DNA from: CAZMCC01 sp964564695
Lineage (GTDB): Bacteria; Planctomycetota; Phycisphaerae; Phycisphaerales; UBA1924
Assembly: GCA_964564695.1 (NCBI GenBank)
Contig: CAZMCC010000029.1
Coordinates: 1-37,756, forward strand
Reading direction: 5' to 3'
Length of the DNA: 37,756 nucleotides
In this document: positions 31,380-37,756 of the stretch, one piece after another
Layout of the letters: every line of letters begins with the position of its first letter
How positions within the stretch are numbered: position 1 is the stretch's first letter
Translations under genes and position numbers: made by a program
The notes under the pieces: generated by a model
What the model saw: the letters and a program-made list of their open reading frames with translations, nothing else
What the model was told of the DNA's origin: nothing
Databases searched by the model: none

Positions 31380-32195
31380 GTGCTCGTCACCACCGCCGAC
31401 AACGCCGTGCTCAACGTCGAGGTCAACGGCCCCGCCGACGCCCCGCCGATCCTCTTCATCCACGGCTTCCCGCTCACCGGCGAGATGTGGCGCCACGCCG
31501 CGGGCGCCCTCAGCGAGGACTACCGCACCATCGTCCCCGACCTCCGCGGCCTCGGTCGCAGCCCGGCGCTCACCGACACCGAGACCGTCTCGATCGCCAC
31601 GTACGCCCGCGACCTCGTCGGCGTGCTCGACGCGGTCGGCGAGACGCGCCCGGTGGTCGCGGTCGGGCTCTCCATGGGTGGCATCATCGCCTTCCAGCTC
31701 TTCCGGCGCCACCGCGCCCGCGTGCGGGCCCTGGTCCTGTGCAACACGCGGGCCGGCGCGGAGACCCTCGAGGGCGCACGCCTCCGCGAGGAACGGGCCG
31801 CGATGGTGCTCTCACGCGGCGTCGAGGGCGTCCGAACGCTCGCCGAGACGATGATCGGCCCCGTGCTCGCGTCCGATGTCGATGCCGACGTGCGCCAGCG
31901 TGTGTTCGACATGATGCTCTCGTGCCATCCGACGGGCGTGGCCGCGGCGTCCAGAGCCCTCGCGTCGCGCCCGGATTCCTGGGAAACCCTCGCCCGGCTC
32001 GATTGCCCGACCCGGTTCATCGGCGCCGAGAAGGACCAGATCACGGGGCCGGAGTCGATGCGGGAGATGGTGGATAAGACCGCGAGCGCGGCGGGGGCGA
32101 CGCTCACGGTGATCCCCGGCGCGGGGCATGTGCCGCCGATGGAGACACCTGAGGTGTTTGTGGAGGCGCTGCGGAAGGTGCTGGATGAGCTTTGA
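31380..32195 (+). CDS. Alpha/beta hydrolase
   Basis: 271 aa, GTG start with GGAG 7-8 nt upstream just beyond the P3 element. Classical fold: oxyanion HGFPLTGEMW (28-37), DLRGLGRS, nucleophile elbow GLSMGG (Ser98), acid Asp219 in IGAEKDQIT, and His250 in GAGHVPPMETP. It resembles 3-oxoadipate enol-lactonase/non-heme haloperoxidase-like hydrolases, but no aromatic degradation genes are near, so the substrate is open. The TGA stop forms the first three bases of the P4 inverted repeat. Confidence 0.92.
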   Translation: MLVTTADNAVLNVEVNGPADAPPILFIHGFPLTGEMWRHAAGALSEDYRTIVPDLRGLGRSPALTDTETVSIATYARDLVGVLDAVGETRPVVAVGLSMGGIIAFQLFRRHRARVRALVLCNTRAGAETLEGARLREERAAMVLSRGVEGVRTLAETMIGPVLASDVDADVRQRVFDMMLSCHPTGVAAASRALASRPDSWETLARLDCPTRFIGAEKDQITGPESMREMVDKTASAAGATLTVIPGAGHVPPMETPEVFVEALRKVLDEL

Positions 32196-32310
32196 ACGAG
32201 CCGTGAGCGCGAGCTCACGGTGAACCGTGCGCGATGTGGGACGCCTCTGGTTCGCAGACAGTCAACCGAAAGCCATCGTTCACCGTGAGCTTGCGCTCAC
32301 GGCTCGTTCA
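32193..32310. repeat. Inverted-repeat element P4 joining two convergent genes
   Basis: Two 33-bp arms (32193-32225 and 32278-32310) are reverse complements with one mismatch, separated by 52 bp. Each arm contains its own hairpin (CCGTGAGC-GCGA-GCTCACGG; CCGTGAGC-TTGC-GCTCACGG). The outermost TGA of each arm is the stop codon of the adjacent gene. Could be a bidirectional terminator and/or a palindromic mobile element. Confidence 0.88.
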
Positions 32311-32967
32311 GAACGGCGCCCGCGACTCGAACACGCACTCCACGCCCGTCCCCGGTTCGTTGAACGCGAGTTCAGCCGCGTGCAGCATCAGCCGCGCCGA
32401 CGCCGCGGGATCAATCCGAGGCGGGCCGTAGAGCACATCCCCGAGAATCGGCGCGTCGAGCCCCAGCGGGTGGGCGCAGTGCAGCCGCAACTGGTGCGTC
32501 CGCCCCGTGATCGGCTCCAGGCGCAGGCGCGTGCGGTCGGTCTCGAGCACCATCACCTCGAACTTCGTGCGTGCCGAACGCCCGAACGTCCAGTCCGCGA
32601 TCTGCATCGGTCGCCGGTCGAGGTCGACCCGCATCGGCACGTCGATCTCGCCGCGGTCGCGACTCAGCAGGCCGTCAACGAGCGCGACGTACGCCTTGCG
32701 CACCCGGCGCATCGCGAACTGCTCGGAGAGCACCCGCTGCGCCTCCTCGTCGAGCGCGAAGACCATCAGCCCGCTCGTGTCCATGTCGAGCCGGTGCACG
32801 ACGAGCGGCCCCCTGGCCCGCACAAACGCCGCCCGCACCCGCTCGGCCGCACAGTCGGTTTTGTCCGGCCCCTTCCCCTTCACGCTGAGGAGCCCGGCGG
32901 GCTTGTCGATCACCACGAACCGCTCCGCGGCGTGAACGACCACCAAACCCGGTGGCACGGGCGGCAT
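32308..32967 (-). CDS. RluA-family pseudouridine synthase (second)
   Basis: 219 aa from the ATG at 32967; a GTG at 33066 would add 33 poorly conserved residues and leave only 12 nt to the divergent gene, so I prefer 32967, where RluA homology begins (LVVVHAAERFVVIDKPAGLLSV). Catalytic Asp is in VVHRLDMDTSGLMVFA; RLEPITGRTHQLRLH and APILGDVLYG complete the RluA set. It lacks an S4 domain and is short, as in the RluA branch that modifies 23S U746 and tRNA U32, but the target is inferred only. It has low similarity to the other RluA-type gene (9558-10379), so it is not a recent duplicate. Stop lies within the P4 arm. Confidence 0.9.
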   Translation of the reverse strand: MPPVPPGLVVVHAAERFVVIDKPAGLLSVKGKGPDKTDCAAERVRAAFVRARGPLVVHRLDMDTSGLMVFALDEEAQRVLSEQFAMRRVRKAYVALVDGLLSRDRGEIDVPMRVDLDRRPMQIADWTFGRSARTKFEVMVLETDRTRLRLEPITGRTHQLRLHCAHPLGLDAPILGDVLYGPPRIDPAASARLMLHAAELAFNEPGTGVECVFESRAPF

Positions 32968-33078
32968 TCGCCCGTCCGCGGGCCCGTCGGTCTCGTCTGA
33001 AATCGGCTCCACGGCGACTACTGTTGCGCCCACGGGCCGCCATGTCGCGGACGCGACGCCAATCACGAAGGATCAGCC

Positions 33079-34416
33079 TTGAAGACCACGCACGCCCTGG
33101 GCATCACGCTCGCCGCCCTTACCGTCGCTGTCACCGCCGCCGCCGCCCTCGCCCAGCAGGGTGGGGGGGGCGCTCCCGCGGCCCCGACCACGCCCACGAC
33201 CCCGCCGCCCTCGCTCGACTGGCAGAAGCTCGAAGCCCCGATCCTTCGCAACCATGTGCAGCTCACCAGCCGCGCGAAGTTCGTGAAGGCGGGCGAGGCG
33301 TACTTCGCTCCCAACGGGCGATGGGTGATCTTTCAGGCGGTGCCGGTGCCGGCCGAGGGCAAGCAGCCCGATCCCTTCTACAGCATGTACGTGGCGAAGC
33401 TGACGCGGAGCGAAGACGGTCGCGTCACCGGCGCCGAGCAGCCGATCCTCGTGAGCACCCCCGGCTCGGCGAACACGTGCGGGTGGTTCCACCCGATGGA
33501 GCCGTGCCGGATCATGTTCGGGTCGACGATCGCGCCGCCCGCCGAGCATCAGGCCGCGGGCTTCCAGGTGGGGACGCGCAAGTACCAGTGGCAGTTCCCC
33601 GAAGAAACGGAAGTTTGCACACGCCGAGTGCAGGAGATTTACGAGGACAGTAAGCTCAACATGTCGATGGGCGCCTTTCCCATCTTCGCCACGTGGCTGC
33701 CCGAGATGGAGACGGTGAAGCCGATGTTCTCGCGGCCGCGCTACGACGCGGAGTGTTCTTGGAGCGCCGATGGGCGCTTCACGCTGTACACCCACGTGCG
33801 CGAAGAGAAGCCTGCCGCCCCCGACGCGAACGACCCTGCCAAGGCCGCTCCCGTCCCCCCAGCCGATGGCGACATCTGGATCTTCGACGCCAAAACCGAC
33901 AAGCAGACCGAGCTCGTCCACGCCGACGGCTACGACGGCGGGCCGTTCTTTTCGCCCGACGGGAAGTGGATCTGCTACCGCTCCGACCGCCGCGGCGACA
34001 ACCAGCTCCAGCTCTTCGCCGCCGAGCTCGCGTTTGACTCCTCGGGGGCGCCGACGGGCATCAAGCGAGAGATTCAGCTCACCGACAACGCCGACGTGAA
34101 CTGGGCCCCGTTCTGGCACCCCAGCGGGAAGTACCTCATCTACGGGTCGAGCTCGATGGGCCACGACAACTACGAGGTCTTCGCGATCGAATTCAACCCC
34201 GAGAAGACGCCCAAGGACCTGCGCACCCGCCGCGTCACCCAGGCGAGCTTCACCGACATCCTGCCGGTGTTCAGCCCCGACGGGAAGTCCATGATGTGGA
34301 CCTCGCAGCGCGGCGGCACCATCGCCGGCGAATCTCGCCCCAGCAGCCAAGTGTGGATCGCCGAAGTCGTGCCCGGCGGCCTTGACGAACCGGCGAAGTT
34401 CTTCTCCGCGAAGTAA
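33079..34416 (+). CDS. Exported TolB-like PD40 beta-propeller protein
   Basis: 445 aa, TTG start with AAGGA ~8 nt upstream. Signal peptide LGITLAALTVAVTAAAALAQQ, then a GGTG8-encoded GGGG and a Pro/Thr linker. Repeated WD40-like PD40 blades are visible: AYFAPNGRWVIFQ, CSWSADGRFTLYTH, PFFSPDGKWICYRSDRRGDNQLQLF, PFWHPSGKYLIYGSSSMGHDNYEVF and PVFSPDGKSMMWTSQRGG, each the S-x-DG-x-W/L-x-Y/F type of TolB. No N-terminal TolB domain and no tol/pal genes here, so a separate periplasmic propeller is likely. argH follows 15 nt after the stop, probably co-transcribed. Confidence 0.9.
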   Translation: MKTTHALGITLAALTVAVTAAAALAQQGGGGAPAAPTTPTTPPPSLDWQKLEAPILRNHVQLTSRAKFVKAGEAYFAPNGRWVIFQAVPVPAEGKQPDPFYSMYVAKLTRSEDGRVTGAEQPILVSTPGSANTCGWFHPMEPCRIMFGSTIAPPAEHQAAGFQVGTRKYQWQFPEETEVCTRRVQEIYEDSKLNMSMGAFPIFATWLPEMETVKPMFSRPRYDAECSWSADGRFTLYTHVREEKPAAPDANDPAKAAPVPPADGDIWIFDAKTDKQTELVHADGYDGGPFFSPDGKWICYRSDRRGDNQLQLFAAELAFDSSGAPTGIKREIQLTDNADVNWAPFWHPSGKYLIYGSSSMGHDNYEVFAIEFNPEKTPKDLRTRRVTQASFTDILPVFSPDGKSMMWTSQRGGTIAGESRPSSQVWIAEVVPGGLDEPAKFFSAK

Positions 34417-34431
34417 GCACCGCAACAGACC

Positions 34432-36429
34432 ATGAGCACGCCCACCTCCTCCACGAGCAAACCCTGGGAGCACGCCAAGGGCGGTGGGGGGGGCTCCGCC
34501 GCCGACCCGCTCGCGGCCCGCTTCGTCGAGTCGCTCAGCGTGGACACGCGCCTGTACGACGCCGACATCAAGGGCTCGCTCGCCCACGCCCGCATGCTCG
34601 CCGGCGTCGGCCTCATCAACGCCGTCGAGCTCAAGGAGATCGAACGCGGGCTCATGGAGATCCGGCGCCAGATCGAGAGCGCCCCGGCCGGCCCCACGGC
34701 CGCCGGCGTCCCCGGCGCGTGGCAGGGTTGGAAGGTCGAACTCGAAGACGTGCACATGTGCGTCGAGGCGGCCCTCATCGAGCTGATCGGCGACCCGGGG
34801 CGCAAGCTCCACACCGGGCGCAGCCGCAACGACCAGGTTGCCCTCGACCTGCGTCTGTGGCTCCGCGACGCGAGCGCCCTCGCCGCCCGAGCCATCGACC
34901 ACGTCCTCGTCGCCTTCGAAACCCTCGCCCAGCGCCAGGGCGACGGCGTCATCCCCGGCTACACCCACGTCCAGCGGGCCCAGCCCGTCACCGTCGGCGG
35001 CGAGGCCATAGCCTGGCACACGATGTTCAAGCGAGACCGCGACGACCTGCTCGCGTTCGCCGCCGGCGGCACGCTCCGCGGCATCGACGGCTGGGAATCG
35101 CCCCTCGGCTCGGGCGCCCTCGCCGGCTCCTCGCTCCCGCTCGACCGGGCCGCGTCCGCCCGCGAGCTGGGCATGCCCCGCGTCAGTCCCAGCAGCATGG
35201 ACGCCACGGCCTCGCGCGACGAGGCCCTCGACTACCTCTACCTCCTCTCCCGCACCGCCATGCACCTCTCGCGCCTCGCCGAGCAGTGGGTGCTCTACTG
35301 CTCGACCGAGTTCGGTGTGCTCAGTCTCGCCGAAGCCCACACCACCGGCTCGAGCATGATGCCGCAGAAGCGGAACCCGGACATGCTCGAGCTGATCCGC
35401 GGGCGCAGCGGCGCCGCGTACGGGCACCTGCTGGGCTTGCTGACCATCCTCAAGGGCACGCCCATCGGCTACAACCGCGACATGCAGGAGGACAAGCGCC
35501 ACGTCTTCGGCGCCCACGACGTCGTCCTCGACAGCATCGCGATGGCCGCCCGCGTCGTCGCCGGCGCCACGTTCCGCCCGCCCGCCGCCGCGGGCATGTC
35601 GCGCGGCTTCGCTGATGCCACCAGCCTCGCCGAGTATCTCGTCGGCCTCGGTGGGGGGGGCGTCCCGTTCCGCACGGCCCATCAGATCGTCGGCGGCCTC
35701 GTCCGCGACGCCGAGCGGCGCGGCGATACCGACTTCGCCCGCCTGACCGCCGACGACCTGCAGAGCGCCGTTCGCGCAACGGGCTCGAGCGCCAAAGTCG
35801 ACCCCCAGTTCACCGGCTGGCTCGGCGCGCCGAACGTGGTCGCCCGCTACCGCTCGTCGGGCAACGCGGGCGTGAGCGGTTATCGGGTGGCTCTCGACGC
35901 CGCGCTCCGCGAGCGGGGCGCGAGTGGAGTCCCGAATCCCGCGGCCCCCGCAGCCGCGCCGACTCGCGACGCCGCGACACCTCAGCCCCCCGCCGCCCTC
36001 TTCGACCTGGGCGCTCCCGCCCCGAGCACCGCCGACGCCGACCGCGGCCTCGTCGGCGCGTACGAAGCCGTCGGGCGCACCCTCGACGACCTGCCGTACA
36101 CCGAGGAATTCGAGCGCCTCTACACCCAGTCCCAGGCCGAGCGTGCGGGCCTCTCACGCCGTGAGGCGTTTCACCGCCTGCACACCATCCGCAAGCGCGG
36201 CGATCTCACCCGGGTCGGGCGCTCGTCCACCCCGCCGCCGAAGATCGAGCCCGCCGAAGAGGCCGCCCTCGCGGGGCTGGTGACGGCGGCCGTGGGCACG
36301 CTTGGGCAGCGCGACCAGCTGCCCTACACGCCGGCATTTGATTCACTGGTTGAGCGGTTCAACGCGCAGACCGGCCGGCAGTTGCCCCCGCACACGGTGT
36401 GGCGTCTGGTGGCCAAATTGGCCAAGTAA
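34432..36429 (+). CDS. argH: Argininosuccinate lyase with C-terminal tandem LPYT-domain fusion
   Basis: 665 aa, against ~460 for usual ArgH. Residues ~22-495 are a complete lyase: LHTGRSRNDQVA (127-138), GYTHVQRAQPV (176-186), and the fumarase/lyase signature GSSMMPQKRNPD (306-317) with its catalytic Ser. It splits argininosuccinate to arginine and fumarate. A GGTG8 tract makes GGGGG at 17-21; another (35651-35660) expands the conserved YLV-x-KG-VPFR site to YLV-GLGGGG-VPFR (403-414). From ~496 comes a Pro/Ala linker and two related modules: DLPYTEEFERLYTQ...AFHRLHTIRK (~553-587) and QLPYTPAFDSLVER...VWRLVAKLAK (~629-665). These are not part of known ArgH. No Shine-Dalgarno; probably translated in an operon with the PD40 gene. 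Confidence 0.93.
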   Translation: MSTPTSSTSKPWEHAKGGGGGSAADPLAARFVESLSVDTRLYDADIKGSLAHARMLAGVGLINAVELKEIERGLMEIRRQIESAPAGPTAAGVPGAWQGWKVELEDVHMCVEAALIELIGDPGRKLHTGRSRNDQVALDLRLWLRDASALAARAIDHVLVAFETLAQRQGDGVIPGYTHVQRAQPVTVGGEAIAWHTMFKRDRDDLLAFAAGGTLRGIDGWESPLGSGALAGSSLPLDRAASARELGMPRVSPSSMDATASRDEALDYLYLLSRTAMHLSRLAEQWVLYCSTEFGVLSLAEAHTTGSSMMPQKRNPDMLELIRGRSGAAYGHLLGLLTILKGTPIGYNRDMQEDKRHVFGAHDVVLDSIAMAARVVAGATFRPPAAAGMSRGFADATSLAEYLVGLGGGGVPFRTAHQIVGGLVRDAERRGDTDFARLTADDLQSAVRATGSSAKVDPQFTGWLGAPNVVARYRSSGNAGVSGYRVALDAALRERGASGVPNPAAPAAAPTRDAATPQPPAALFDLGAPAPSTADADRGLVGAYEAVGRTLDDLPYTEEFERLYTQSQAERAGLSRREAFHRLHTIRKRGDLTRVGRSSTPPPKIEPAEEAALAGLVTAAVGTLGQRDQLPYTPAFDSLVERFNAQTGRQLPPHTVWRLVAKLAK

Positions 36430-36460
36430 TCGCCAACTCGTGAAGATCCGCGGGCGGCGG

Positions 36461-36489
36461 TTGACAACCGCACCAAAAGGTGCCATGTT
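36461..36489 (+). promoter_or_regulatory. Sigma70-like promoter of the STAS gene
   Basis: A perfect TTGACA (36461-36466), a 17-nt spacer and CATGTT (36484-36489). It lies between argH and the STAS gene and gives a ~42-nt leader containing AGGAG. The spacer includes the short inverted repeat GCACC/GGTGC. Confidence 0.6.
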
Positions 36490-36537
36490 GGGCGCTCGGC
36501 GACCCGGTTCTGTGGCCGCCGACAGGAGCCCACCCAA

Positions 36538-36879
36538 ATGTCTGCCCCGCTTACGTGCTATGTCCAGAGCCGCGACGGCGCTGTCGTCGCGAGCCTCGCC
36601 GGTTCGATCGGCATCGCCGAGACCGATATCCTCGACCGCGAGATCGACCAGATCGCCCAGAAGCAGCCCAAGATCGTCGTCCTCGACCTCGAGCGGCTCA
36701 CCTTCATGAACAGCCTGGGCATGGGCGCGTTCGTGAAGCTCCACCAGGCGATCAAGCCCGCCGGCGGTGCCGTCCGCCTCGCCAACCCGTCCAGCTTCGT
36801 CGCCGGCGTCATCAAGGCGAGCAAGATGGAAGGGGTCCTGCGGATCTTCCCGAGCGTGGACGCGGCGATCAAAGGCTGA
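36538..36879 (+). CDS. STAS-domain anti-sigma factor antagonist
   Basis: 113 aa, a single STAS domain (SpoIIAA-like). VVLDLERLTFMNSLGMGAFVKLHQ carries the phosphorylatable Ser59 in the place of the DSSG Ser. It would bind and sequester an anti-sigma kinase when unphosphorylated; no partner kinase or sigma factor is in the window. It has its own TTGACA promoter, AGGAG ribosome site and a downstream hairpin, so it is a single-gene unit. Confidence 0.93.
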   Translation: MSAPLTCYVQSRDGAVVASLAGSIGIAETDILDREIDQIAQKQPKIVVLDLERLTFMNSLGMGAFVKLHQAIKPAGGAVRLANPSSFVAGVIKASKMEGVLRIFPSVDAAIKG

Positions 36880-36900
36880 ACACGCCTGAATGTCGGCACC

Positions 36901-36947
36901 CGGCCCGGCGCCCTTCTTTCCAAGGGCGAACCGGGCCGCTGCCGTTT
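36901..36947 (+). terminator. Nested hairpin terminator of the STAS gene
   Basis: CGGCCCGG (36901-36908) pairs with CCGGGCCG (36931-36938), enclosing CCCTT/AAGGG (36911-36926). Followed by CTGCCGTTTC; the T tract is short, so termination is probable rather than certain. Confidence 0.6.
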
Positions 36948-36995
36948 CATCGAATCGGCCTTCGTGAGCGCCTCGCGTCGGCGTCGGGTGTCACT

Positions 36996-37001
36996 TACAC
37001 T
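36996..37001 (+). promoter_or_regulatory. Possible -10 box TACACT
   Basis: TANNNT motif 8 nt before the ATG at 37010, in a leader without a Shine-Dalgarno. Weaker than the 6-nt cases. Confidence 0.3.
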
Positions 37002-37009
37002 TGGCCCAT

Positions 37010-37756
<747 letters not shown>

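Noticed and set aside
27821..31477. Very long minus-strand open frame opposite the uncharacterised gene, the binding lipoprotein and argS
   Set aside because: Antisense shadow of well-supported genes; no motifs, and it crosses the P3 repeat.
33073..35682. Long minus-strand open frame opposite the PD40 and argH genes
   Set aside because: Low-complexity Gly/Glu/Ala shadow; argH and the PD40 gene on the plus strand are certain.

Overview
This looks like a piece of a planctomycete chromosome, most likely class Phycisphaerae (order Phycisphaerales). The evidence is about 68% GC by eye, a 16S rRNA gene that ends in its own terminator with no 23S gene after it, secreted proteins ending in NSTDVG-type dockerin pairs, a LEPR-XLL-like N-terminus, a PEP-CTERM-like tail (PSPG, hydrophobic stretch, RRRR), a zinc-ribbon membrane protein and an H-X9-DG-like pseudopilin. 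No 16S comparison could be run, so the order-level call is inference.

Layout. 1-317: 16S 3' end, processing hairpin, terminator. 339-7112: secreted lipase-like LEPR protein, zinc-ribbon membrane protein, DUF4112 protein, NHLRC2-like thioredoxin/NHL protein. 7115-11311: palindromic repeat, FHA protein, hemW, repeat block, then pgl and an RluA-type synthase coupled by TAAATG. 11344-16355: two dockerin proteins, a frameshifted beta-helix pseudogene and a lipoprotein. 16506-21842: Glu/Leu-type dehydrogenase, then a repeat-rich accessory zone. It holds a RAYT (Y1 transposase, frameshifted) flanked by two copies of a two-hairpin repeat, three copies of a second palindromic repeat, a PEP-CTERM-like protein, a pseudopilin and a third copy of the RAYT repeat. 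21843-25962: RidA-like protein, small transaldolase, FG-GAP/dockerin protein. 26128-29245: overlapping operon of glycosyltransferase 2, uncharacterised protein and substrate-binding lipoprotein. 29294-36879: argS, alpha/beta hydrolase, second RluA-type synthase, PD40 propeller protein, argH with an unusual C-terminal fusion, STAS protein. 37010-37756: start of a methylmalonyl-CoA mutase-type gene that runs off the edge.

Gene content is mostly housekeeping plus cell-envelope export. The unusual material lies in three places. (1) At least five kinds of palindromic elements fill intergenic gaps. One flanks its likely transposase and shows paired compensatory changes, and one supplies the stop codons of both convergent neighbours. 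(2) The argininosuccinate lyase carries about 170 extra residues with a duplicated LPYT module. (3) Six genes have a TANNNT box exactly 6 nt before the start codon, which suggests widespread leaderless transcription. A recurring GGTG8 tract, often inside genes, is a further signature; one homopolymer appears to set the reading frame of the pseudogene.
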